Positions 41,892-51,800 of a stretch of DNA of 64,000 nucleotides are shown piece by piece. Both the position numbers and the translations under genes were made by a program. The DNA is from JAHEZL01 sp964406465. GTDB lineage: Bacteria > Bacteroidota > Bacteroidia > Flavobacteriales_C > GCA-002722245. Under the pieces are notes generated by a model. That model ran no database searches. It had not been told where the DNA came from and saw nothing but the letters and a program-made list of their open reading frames with translations. Positions within the stretch are counted from its first letter, which is position 1. Every line of letters begins with the position of its first letter. The stretch is from contig CAYORT010000004.1 of NCBI GenBank assembly GCA_964406465.1, positions 107,931-171,930 on the forward strand, given 5' to 3'.

Positions 41892-44663
41892 ATGCTAAGA
41901 ACAAGATTAATTTTTGCAGCCTTAATTTTAAGTATACAGCAGCTGTCGGCCTTCACACCTGGCATACTGACGTATTCCACTAAAGATTATAATGCGCATC
42001 AGGTTAATTATGATGCATTCTTTGACGACAGTGGTCTATTGTATGTGGCAAATGCTTATGGCTTGCTCACTTTTGATGGCGATTCGTGGAAGAAAACAGA
42101 TATGTCGGTTAGTAATAGTCCGATTTCTTTATGCCAATCTTCCGACGGCAGATTGTACTTTGGGGCAAACAACGACTTAGGATATGCTGAGAAGAATGCC
42201 AAAGGGGTGCTTCAATATTATTCCTTGACAAATTTACTTCCCGATTCTCTTCGCAAGAATATTGGATGGGTCCACCATTGTGCCGAATTCAAAGGGAAAA
42301 TATATTTCGCTGCCGAATATGCCATGTATGTTTTTAATGGTAAAAAGTTAGAAGTAAAGTATCCCAACAAAGGCAATAAATTTCTTTATCTAGAAAATAT
42401 TGGCGGCACGTTGTGTATAATGGAATTGGGCAAGGGAATAGGTTTTGTTACTGAAACAGGCACCGATTGGTTGCAGGGTGATTTACAGCAATTGGAAATT
42501 AGAGGAATTGAAAAGTTAAAGGGGAATGTTTATTACTTATACGGTAGAGAAGCTGTTTATCAATATCAAAACGGACAAGTATCGAGAGTCTCATCACTAG
42601 ATTTTGTGGCTAAAAGTATCATTTCCGATGTGGTTTTTACCAGCGGTAAGCGCATTATTAGTACCGAGCAAAGCGGAGTTTTTGTTCTTGATAATAATTT
42701 TAAAACTGAGCATCATTTTAGTGCAACAGATGGCACTTTGCCAAGTAACTACGTGTACGCCATTGCCAACAATAATCAGGGAGATGTATGTTTGGCAACC
42801 AACAATGGCATAGCAATCATTCCACTATCTTCGCCTGTTTTAATTGTTGATGAATCTGCAGGTATAGCAGGAGCAGGTTATTCATCTTTTAAATTTGATG
42901 AGGTAAGTTATTTGGGAACTTCACAAGGACTCTATTACTCTTTAAGGAACAATGAAAAGTACACCCAAATTGCCAATGTAAAAGCCTTTGTTAGAGCGAT
43001 GCATTCTTCTCAAGGCTTGCTGTTTTGTGCCGATCAGCAAGATGTTTATCAAATAAAAAATGGTGTCGCCAGTGTTATTTCTAAAAACAGTTGGCGTGGT
43101 GCTTGGCAATTTAAAGCTGTACCTAATAGAAGTGATATTTTCTTAGTAGGAACATACTCGGGAATCGATGTGTATAGATGGATAGAAAACCAATGGAAAT
43201 ATAGCAATACCATTAAAGGATTTTCAGATCAAGCCAAAACCTTTGAGTTTGATGACAACGGCAATTTATGGGTGGCAAACGGTGCAACGGGTTTGTTCAG
43301 ACTAATGCTTAATGAAGATTTTACAAAGGTGACGCTCAAAGAAGATTTTTGTAAAAAATTGAATTTAAAGTCAGATTACTTTATTGAATTGGTAAAAGAT
43401 GAAAACATGATTTATGTTGCCTCTGTTGGTGGCTTATACCGAGTAGAAGGCAATTATTTAATGAAAGAGAAATGGGTGGAGGGATTAACATTAAATCGAA
43501 TTAGAAAGATAAAAGATGGTTTATTGTATACCATCGAAAATCGTCAGCCTGTGATTTTAAAGCGCGCCGGAAGAACTTATGTGATTGATAGTTTACATCT
43601 TCTCAACAACATATCGGTTGAACTTATCGGTAATTCTGAAATGATTGATTTAGTAGGTAACAATCTATTTTTGATAGGTACTCCCGATGGCTTTTTATTA
43701 GCGAATGCCGCCGCCCCTAAAGAGCATTATGGGAAGGTTTCCCTAAGACAAATTAGTGATATTGAATCAGACAGTTTGATTGAGCTTAATTCGCTTGAGA
43801 TTCCTTATTCATCTAATAATTTGCGTTTTTCCTTTTCCTTTTCGCCGTTTGAAAACTTCTATGATGTTCAATGGTATGTGATGTTGCAAGAAAATGGTGA
43901 AGGAGAGTGGAAGAAGATTGAGAAAGCTCACTTAAAAGAGTTTACCAATTTATATGAAGGAGAGTATGTGTTTAAAGTGAAGGCACTCTCTCGTTATACA
44001 TTGTTGGGTGAAACTTCTTATGCTTTTACCATTCTACCCCCTTGGTACAGAACAACTTTAGCGAAGATTTTCTACTTCTTGCTTTTCATTGCATGTATTT
44101 ATGTTGCTTATAAATTGTATCAAAAACGATTGTTGAATCTTCAGTTGAAAATGGAAGAAGAGAAGAGAAAAGAATTGCTCATTCAAGAGAATGCTCATAA
44201 GGCAGAGTTGCTTCAAAAAGAATTACAAGAAAAAGAAACAGAATTGTCTTTTATCGCCTTAAATTATTCGCAAAAGAAAGAACTGTTTGAGCATATTGGC
44301 GACAAGCTTGATACCTTGTTGGAGAAAGCCGATGACCCTCGTGCATTGCGCGCAGAGATTAGAGGGTTAGAATATTCAATGAATAATTCAGATGGTGATG
44401 AGGAAAAGAAATGGCTGGAGTTTCAGGTACATTTTAACAAGGAACACAACGATTATTTGGAGAAAATTAAAGCTGTAGATCCTAATATGAAGGAGTCTAT
44501 GCTGTTGATGTGTACATATATTAGAATGGGTAAGAGCAACAAGGACATTTGCAACTTGTTGAATATTTCTATCAATGCGCTTGATAAACGTAAATCTAGA
44601 TTGAGAGAGAAGTTTAATGTGCCAGAGGATATTACTTTGAATGAGTATTTGAGGCAGTTGTAG
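41892..44663 (+). CDS. Two-component-like propeller sensor with LuxR-type HTH
   Basis: 923 residues. The signal peptide is about residues 1-20. Two-component-regulator-propeller repeats (FDDSGLLYVANAYGLLTFDG, YLGTSQGLYYSLRN, FDDNGNLWVANGATGLFRL) fill residues about 25-600, followed by a Y_Y_Y-like domain (LRFSFSFSPFENFYDVQWYV), one membrane helix (LAKIFYFLLFIACIYVAYKL), a coiled coil rich in E/K and a LuxR-type HTH (MCTYIRMGKSNKDICNLLNI, then SINALDKRKSRLREKFNV). It has no histidine kinase domain, so it is a one-component membrane regulator sensing outside and binding DNA inside. It sits next to an inverted-repeat element and two large T9SS genes. Confidence 0.88.
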   Translation: MLRTRLIFAALILSIQQLSAFTPGILTYSTKDYNAHQVNYDAFFDDSGLLYVANAYGLLTFDGDSWKKTDMSVSNSPISLCQSSDGRLYFGANNDLGYAEKNAKGVLQYYSLTNLLPDSLRKNIGWVHHCAEFKGKIYFAAEYAMYVFNGKKLEVKYPNKGNKFLYLENIGGTLCIMELGKGIGFVTETGTDWLQGDLQQLEIRGIEKLKGNVYYLYGREAVYQYQNGQVSRVSSLDFVAKSIISDVVFTSGKRIISTEQSGVFVLDNNFKTEHHFSATDGTLPSNYVYAIANNNQGDVCLATNNGIAIIPLSSPVLIVDESAGIAGAGYSSFKFDEVSYLGTSQGLYYSLRNNEKYTQIANVKAFVRAMHSSQGLLFCADQQDVYQIKNGVASVISKNSWRGAWQFKAVPNRSDIFLVGTYSGIDVYRWIENQWKYSNTIKGFSDQAKTFEFDDNGNLWVANGATGLFRLMLNEDFTKVTLKEDFCKKLNLKSDYFIELVKDENMIYVASVGGLYRVEGNYLMKEKWVEGLTLNRIRKIKDGLLYTIENRQPVILKRAGRTYVIDSLHLLNNISVELIGNSEMIDLVGNNLFLIGTPDGFLLANAAAPKEHYGKVSLRQISDIESDSLIELNSLEIPYSSNNLRFSFSFSPFENFYDVQWYVMLQENGEGEWKKIEKAHLKEFTNLYEGEYVFKVKALSRYTLLGETSYAFTILPPWYRTTLAKIFYFLLFIACIYVAYKLYQKRLLNLQLKMEEEKRKELLIQENAHKAELLQKELQEKETELSFIALNYSQKKELFEHIGDKLDTLLEKADDPRALRAEIRGLEYSMNNSDGDEEKKWLEFQVHFNKEHNDYLEKIKAVDPNMKESMLLMCTYIRMGKSNKDICNLLNISINALDKRKSRLREKFNVPEDITLNEYLRQL

Positions 44664-44688
44664 TTACTTCTTTTCAAAGAAGCAAAGA

Positions 44689-44716
44689 TTTACTTTTTCA
44701 GAGATGAAAAAGTAAA
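44689..44716. repeat. Subterminal hairpin of element A, left end
   Basis: TTTACTTTTTCA (44689-44700), loop GAGA, then TGAAAAAGTAAA: a perfect 12-bp stem. The same hairpin stands at 61428-61455 in the second element, and sequence-different but still paired stems stand at the right ends. Confidence 0.8.
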
Positions 44717-44929
44717 CAAAAAATCTTTCGCCAAAAGACTTGTTCGTCTACTGACGAATCCTGCCAGCCCGCTCTCCCAAAATCACGAAAGCTCCTTAGT
44801 CCGCTTTCTATTTTGGGTTCACAGCCTTTTCGCACGCCCGGCTTTTGGCGCGGGCCAGCGCACAATAGTTGCGCGGAATTGAAATAATAACCTAGTTTTG
44901 ATTGATTTGATTTTCTTCTTTTCAGCTCA

Positions 44930-45118
44930 TTATTCTGCGTACTGAAAGAACTCTAATGTTCTGTCATATTCCATAGGTTTTCCTCCGTAATTATTAAAAA
45001 AATAATCTTCTTTCCATTTATACCTCCATTCTATTCCTCCTATCAATTTAATATAAGCGAAAAACAGAAGTATTCCAAGACAAATTGTTGCTGAGAATTT
45101 TACAATTTTTTTAGTCAG
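44930..45118 (-). CDS. Small membrane-anchored ORF lacking ATG (element A cargo 2)
   Basis: 62 residues if started at CTG 45118; no ATG, GTG or TTG precedes the body. The text is gene-like: TKKIVKFSATICLGILLFFA, then IKLIGGIEWRYKWKEDYFF, then GKPMEYDRTLEFFQYAE, with one membrane helix. It is in the same phase as the cargo ORF just upstream and separated from it only by that ORF's stop and a few codons. Either the start is non-standard, it is translated by coupling, or it is decaying. No family recognised. Confidence 0.42.
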   Translation of the reverse strand: MTKKIVKFSATICLGILLFFAYIKLIGGIEWRYKWKEDYFFNNYGGKPMEYDRTLEFFQYAE

Positions 45119-45130
45119 TGTTTGTTTTAA

Positions 45131-45382
45131 TTAGATCCTCACAAGAAATACGATGGGTAATGTTAAGACAAGATAAAAAATGAAGTTTCCTAAAAAGCCT
45201 AAGAAATAGAAATCACCAGACATTGAGTTTACCCATGAAATACTAGTTCTATAAATAAATGGGAATCCATAAAAATAAGGACTGGGCTCGTCAAAAACAT
45301 AGCATTTATATTTATAAGTTATAATATCCAGAATAGCTATGGAAATAGAGAACAATAAAATAAGAGGAATATGCTTTTTCAT
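45131..45382 (-). CDS. Small membrane protein (element A cargo 1)
   Basis: 83 residues. Two hydrophobic helices (HIPLILLFSISIAILDIITY and GFLGNFIFYLVLTLPIVFLV) flank a conserved-looking loop with PYFYGFPFIYRTSISWVNSM. The lack of charged linkers and the ATG start with an A-rich leader support a real gene. It lies between the arms of element A and is followed by the second small ORF. No family or function is recognised. Confidence 0.62.
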   Translation of the reverse strand: MKKHIPLILLFSISIAILDIITYKYKCYVFDEPSPYFYGFPFIYRTSISWVNSMSGDFYFLGFLGNFIFYLVLTLPIVFLVRI

Positions 45383-45644
45383 GTTGATTTTTATTGAATC
45401 TCAAGTGCTGAAATAATTCTAAAGTTATAGACTTTCCTTGTTTTTCCAATCTCATTACTGATTTTCTGTTGCTTCGCGAGACTATAAGTTTTCGTTTATT
45501 AAGCCTAGAGTCGCTATTGTGCGTTAGCCCTGGCAAAAGGCGAGGGTGTGTAAAGGCTGCGAACCAAAAAATAAATTCGGATAAAAGGAGAATTTAATTT
45601 TTTGGAGAGAGGGAGGGCAGCATCTTTTGCCATTGAACTTTTTG

Positions 45645-45674
45645 CTTCGTTTTTGTTTCAAGACAAAAATGAAG
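45645..45674. repeat. Subterminal hairpin of element A, right end
   Basis: CTTCGTTTTTGT (45645-45656), loop TTCAAG, then ACAAAAATGAAG: 12-bp stem with one G-T pair. It sits at the place of the left-end hairpin but has a different sequence, so pairing rather than base identity is kept. Confidence 0.72.
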
Positions 45675-45708
45675 TCTTTGCTTCTTTAGAAAAGAAGAAG
45701 TATTTTCC

Positions 45709-45725
45709 CTGACAAAACACTGACA
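45709..45725 (+). promoter_or_regulatory. CTGACA-N5-CTGACA direct repeat upstream of the giant T9SS gene
   Basis: CTGACA at 45709-45714 and 45720-45725, spaced 11 bp as in front of the LuxR-type regulator. The 14-mer ACAAAACACTGACA (45712-45725) also occurs as its complement at 52319-52332 after the same gene. It is about 75 bases before the start codon. Possible operator; unproven. Confidence 0.42.
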
Positions 45726-45800
45726 ACCCTTATTCCTTGTAGTATTTCGTGGTTTTTACTTGTTCTAGTTTGTAAATTCACAACAAGCGAAATCACAACT

Positions 45801-48800
45801 ATGAGTACTTTTCTTAAACAAATTACAGTTTTGCTATTCTTGGCTCTATGGGGGAGCAAAGTTTTGGCACAAGGGCCAGTCCGTTTTGACTGTCCACAAT
45901 ATCCTTCTTATGCCTTTTTTGACAGAAGTTGTTTGATCAAGACAGCTGCTCCTTATACGGAAATACGTTTGCCGCAGGGTGGGGTTGATGGTTTAAATGA
46001 AGAGAGACCAATGCATTTGAGTATTCCAACCAATCGCCCAACATGGGCTTTGGGTATTGCTCATGCATGGAACTACAATAGAAATATTATTCAAAGGGTT
46101 GATCATCCAAAGATTTCTTATTGGATGGCGATTACCGGACATGAAACTGGAATGGCCTGTGATTGTGGTGCACAATGGCCAGCAAACAGAACTCCTTGGA
46201 ATAGCTTGAGTCCGGCTTTCAATGCAAAATGTAACGAAGGTTTAACCCAACATGATGGGTGTTTTCAAATGGAAGAGGCTAATGCATGGTGTGGTGACTT
46301 GAATCAAACATGGCCATGGCGTTTTAAGCCTAATGAACATCAGCAATTTATCTCAACGAGTCATTTTTCTACAGCATGTTTAGGCTTAGCATACAGAAAT
46401 ATTTTGAATCATTATCTCATCGATTACGCATGGGGGATAGACATTTGGCCCATTATCACTGCTACTGCCGATCCTAATGCCTATGAAAAATTAATGGCCT
46501 CGGGCTGGAACAGCTGGGCCGCTGCGGTGCAAGATAATGTAACAGGTACAGCTGGTGCAGGACAAGGATTTAACTTGTACACTCCCGCCGGCAGAGCTGC
46601 TGCCATTGCTTCTTCTAATTGGGATTTAACGGCTACATCAAGTAGATATCCTGAGGTGATTGGTTGGACTATGAATGCATTGGAGCAAAATACAACATCA
46701 ACTTATTATAAGTATAACAATCCCATCGTTACATCAACACCTGCAGCTAGTCAGAATCACGTCGACTACGGTTTTTATAATGTGCCCATCACTCTTGCCG
46801 ACGTGAATCAATATTTAAGTGAGATTTTTCTGTTTTATCCTGAATTGACATCGGCACAAACTGCAGCGACAACAGCCAATGTAACCGCAGTTTTTAATTC
46901 TATAAATGGCGGTGCTGCAGTACCATTTATGCAGATTGGACCCGTTATCGATGAGATTATTTTAGGCTTGCCAAAAGAAATCCCTTTAATGTCGGTTATT
47001 CATAACGATGGTTTACCAGCATATAACAATGGTTACCGCCAATGTATTGGAGATTATGCTCCGGCTTCACATATTACCACCAATAGCGAAAGTGATACTA
47101 TTTGTAAAGGTCAGTCTATCGTTTTAGAAGCCATGATAGATGGAGGTGATGGACCAAACATGACTTACACTTGGTACAAAGATGGTATTGCAGTGGCTGG
47201 AGGTAACCAAAAACAATTGGTTATAACTCCCACAGCTACAGGTACTTTTGTGTATACTGTTACGGTATGTAATACCGATTTAGGGGGGTGTGCTCCAGCC
47301 TGTTGCCCCAAAACGATTGTTGTGAACAATTGCAATGCTTGCGGAATAACGGCTACCCCAACAACAGTAAATACCCCTTGTCAGAATATGCATGGAGGTA
47401 CAATTAATTTAACTATCACAGGATCTACCAATTATACTGTGACTTACCAAAGTGATGAGTTTGGTGGTTCTGTTACTGGAAACAGCTCAACAAAATCGAT
47501 TACCAATTTGCCCGACGGTGTTTACAACATTACCATTCAAGATAATGTAACCGCAACCTGTAAATTCAAATTATCTGCCGAAGTTAAATTCACCACTCCG
47601 ATGAATGAAAAGCTAACAGCGTCGATTCAAAGTATGACCAATTGTGATGCTGTTTTAAAAACAAAATTAGAACAAGACGATTGCGAATGCGAGTGGTCGG
47701 TGTATTTTGATACACCATATGCGGCATGGGAAAGAGACGTATTTGTGATCATTACACCATCTAATGGAGCTGCGCAAAGATTGCGTAAAGATGTGTTGAT
47801 TAATGCTTATCCTGCCCCAACCAAAGCTACATTTAAGATGTGTACTGGTGAGAAAATTAAGTTTGAAGTGGAAGTGCAACCTGCTTCTGGTTCATGCACT
47901 GGCGCTGCCGGTTACAACCAGCAAAATGCACCTATTGAAGTTTACATCAAAGATAAGAATGGCGTTAAAGTGTTGAATCAATTGATTCCTATTGGTTCTG
48001 CACAGCAGTATCAAAATTATACCGCTTTTGAATATACGGTGAATTGTCCTTACACCCCTGGAAACTACACCTATGTTTGGAATCCGGGAGCAATCACAGG
48101 AACACCTGCCAACGTTGCTGGTAACAGTCCAACTATCTATACTGTCACCGCAACCAATACTGCCAACACCCAGTGTTCTTTAACAGATACAGTGTATGTT
48201 CCTTTTCACTGTACATCATGCATACCGCCTAAGGCAGTGATGAGTGGCACCAAGTCTTTTTGTGCTGGTGATAGCACTCAATTATCAGTTGCATTAACGG
48301 GTACTAAACCATTCAAAATTAAATTGAGCAATGGATCAACAAAATGGACTGTTGCCAACATTAATGCGAATACCTATACTTTTTATGCTAAAAAAGCTGG
48401 CACCTATAAAGTGGATTCGGTGTGGGATGCAACTTGCGACACAACCGGTGAAGGAAATACAGTGGTTACTGTAAATGCCTTGCCAAATGTTGATTTAGGT
48501 GTAAACAAAGCTTTGTGTTATGGAGGTTCTGATTCTTTGAAAGCTACAGGTACTTTCTCTTCATACTTGTGGACTCCAACCAATAAAACAACGCCTTCTA
48601 TTTTTGTGAATACGGATGGTCAACATGTTCTAGAAGTAACCGATGCCAAAGGATGTAAAAACAGAGATACCGTTTTGGTGAGTGTGAATCCAGAAATATT
48701 GGTTTCATTTCCTACCGATACTATGTTAATTTGCGCCGGAAGTTCTGCTACACTTAAGGCTTCTATATGGGGAGGTTACGGAGGGTATATCAAGTTCCAA

Positions 48801-51800
48801 TGGAATGGTACAGATTCTGGCACAACAGATTCTTTGGTAGTTAACTCACGTGGTTGGTATAAAATGACTGTTTACGATGGTAAGATGTGCTTTAATAGCG
48901 ATAGTATTTTTGTTGATTATAGTACGTCGCTTCCTGTTGAATTGGCCGATACTGCAATTTGTGCAGGTGACAGCATCACCATTACGAGCAATCAAAATGC
49001 TTCAGGAACAACCTATTTGTGGAATACCGGTGCAACAACACCTTCAATTAAAATAAAGAATGCAGGTATATATGGGGTAGTGGTGCACAACGCCGCTGGA
49101 TGCAGCGGCAGTGATTCTATGACATTAACTGTAAATGCTTTACCGGCAGTGAACTTAGGTGTCGATAAAGCATTGTGTTTTGGCGGTTCCGACTCATTAA
49201 AATCTTCGGGAACTTTTGCATCTTATTTGTGGACTCCAACCAATAAAACAACACCTTCCATTTTTGTTAATGCTAACGTGCAGCATATTCTTGAAGTTAC
49301 AGATGCGAAAGGCTGTAAAAAGAGTGACACAGTTTTAGTGAATATAAATCCAGATATCATTGTGTCTTTCCCAACCGATACGGTTTCGATTTGTGCCGGC
49401 ACATCAACAACACTTAAACCAACAATTTCTGGTGGTTATGGAGGTTTCATTAGAGTGTGGAGTGGAGCTGGCAGCGGTAGTGCAGATTCTTTGGTGGCTA
49501 GTGCTCAAGGATGGTATAAATTAAATGTGTTCGATGGTAAGATGTGTACGAAAAGCGATAGTATATATGTGAAGTTGCGCGCCTCCGATAAAGTGCAATT
49601 GAGAGATACTAACGTATGTGCAGGTGATTCAGTTGAAATTTCAATTAATCCTGCTTCTGCCGGCAATACTTATTTGTGGAATACGAGTGCTACAACGTCA
49701 TCTATTAAGGTGAATAACGCTGGTATTTATGGTGTTGTGGTGCAAAATGCATCGGGTTGTAAAAGCAGTGATTCGATGACTTTAACGCTTAACCCCTTAC
49801 CAACTGTAAATTTAGGTGCCGATAAGGTTTTATGCTATGGTTCAAGCGATTCTATTAAAGCTGCGGGTATTTTCACTTCATATTTGTGGACTCCAGGCAA
49901 TATCACCACGCCATCAAGATTTGTGAATTCTAATGGGCAGTATATTCTTGAAGCAACAGATGCGAAGGGATGTAAGAACAGCGATACTATTTTGGTGACT
50001 ATCAACTCTACAGTAAATGTCTCCTTCCCTTCTGATACAGTGTATATTTGTCCGGGAAGTAGCACTACCCTAAAACCTATTGTTTCTGGTGGTGCAGGTG
50101 GTTTTGCGTATCAGTGGACAGGTGCTGCAACAGGCAGCAGTGATAGTCTTGTTGCTACAGTGCCGGGGTGGTACAAAGTGAAAGCAACCGATAGTAAATT
50201 GTGTTTCTCATCCGACAGTATTTATTTAAAGGAAAATAGTTCGTTGGTAGTTCAATTGAATAACGCTACTATTTGCGCTGGTGACAGCCTTACCTTAATC
50301 ACTGCATACTCTGGTTCTTCATACACATACCTATGGAATACAGGAGCAACAACACCTAGCATCAAAGTTAAGAATGCAGGTATATATGGATTGGTCGTTG
50401 AAAATGGAAGTGGTTGCAAAGGAAGTGATTCAATGACCCTTAATCTTAATCCTTTGCCAGTGGTAAGTTTAGGTGCCGACAAGAGTATTTGTGCTGGCGC
50501 ATCTTACACCATTAATGCAGGTAACTTTAGTTCTTATTTATGGAGCACTAACGAAACAGCAGCCAGCATTACTAAGAATGTAGCAGGAACTTATTCTGTG
50601 AAAGTTACCGATAACAATGGTTGTGTGAATCGCGATACAATTATATTGGCAATTGTTGCTTTACCTGCACCAGATTCAATTAAAAATATTGATGTGTGCA
50701 AAGGCAACACTGTTGTATTTAATGAAGGTGGATATAACAATGGTAACGGTCCGTTCACCTATAAGTGGAACGATAATTCTACAGCTGCATCGCTTACCTT
50801 GACCAATGTAACAGCGAATACAACAGTGTTTGTTGATGTGACTGATAAGTTTGGTTGCACAGGCCGCGATTCAGCAACAGTTAGAATATTACCTAATTTA
50901 CCAGTGCAGATTACTGGTGTGCCAGATTCTGTGATGTGCGCAGGTGAATCAGTGGTGCTAAGCTCACAGTACTCCAATGGCTATAATTTTAGTTGGAGTA
51001 CTGGAGCCACTACATCAAGCATCACGGTAAATTCGGCGCAAACAGTTACACTTACTGTTAATGATGGTAAAGGATGCACTGGAACAGATGCAATGCAAAT
51101 TAGAGTGAATCCGCTGCCAGACATGTCTTTGATACCTGTTACAGCCTCTATTTGCAGTGGTGCCGAGGCTAGCTTGGGACACGATTACGGAGATAACTAT
51201 ACTTACTTGTGGAGCAATGGTTCAATAAGACCGATAATCACAAGCAAAACAGGCGCAACTTATACCGTTAAAGTAACCAACAATGCCACAGGTTGTTTTG
51301 CCGATACATCGGTAGTAGTAAGTGTTCACTCTAATCCTGTGATAACATTAGGTAATGATGTCGATACATGTGAAGGAAGCAACATTATTATAAAACCACA
51401 ACCTCAAGATGCCAATTGGACCTATGCTTGGAGTAACAACTCAACTGCAAATCAGTTGGCCGTAAACGCAACGGGTAGCTATATTTTAACGGTGGTTGAC
51501 CAATACACTTGTTCTGCAAAAGATACTGTTAATGTAAACTTTAAACCTTATCCGGTGCTTGATTTGCTTAATGGTAAAGACAGTGTAAAGATTTGTGAGG
51601 GCGAAACATTAACATTGAATGCGGGCAATCCTGGTATGTCTTACTTATGGAACGTATTGGCTAAAACACCAATCATAATTGTCGACAATACTGGCAGCTA
51701 TTCTGTAAAAGTGAGCAATGGCAATTGCGCCGTGTTCGATACTGTTTATGTGAAGAAGGTGGTTGTTCCAAAAAATGTGTTGAGTCGTTTTATCGATAAT

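Larger units (their letters stand above)
44667..45697. mobile_element. Inverted-repeat element with small-gene cargo (element A)
   Basis: The left arm (44667 to about 44880) and right arm (about 45512-45697) are inverted copies. Each end carries CTTCTTTNNAAAGAAG-type palindromes (44667-44682; 45681-45697), then CAAAG and a hairpin (44689-44716; 45645-45674), and each inner edge carries ACGCACAATAG-type text (GCGCACAATAG at 44858-44868; complement at 45514-45524). Between the arms are two small leftward ORFs. No transposase is present, so it may be non-autonomous or an inverted-repeat gene cassette. A compact relative is at 61406-61802. Confidence 0.72.

Noticed and set aside
45312..45536. 74-residue minus-strand ORF in element A
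   Set aside because: Overlaps the start of the 83-residue ORF in another phase and runs into the right arm; no protein character.
48477..50450. Regular repeats considered as CRISPR or satellite
   Set aside because: They are in-frame coding repeats of about 660 bp, without short palindromic repeats and spacers.
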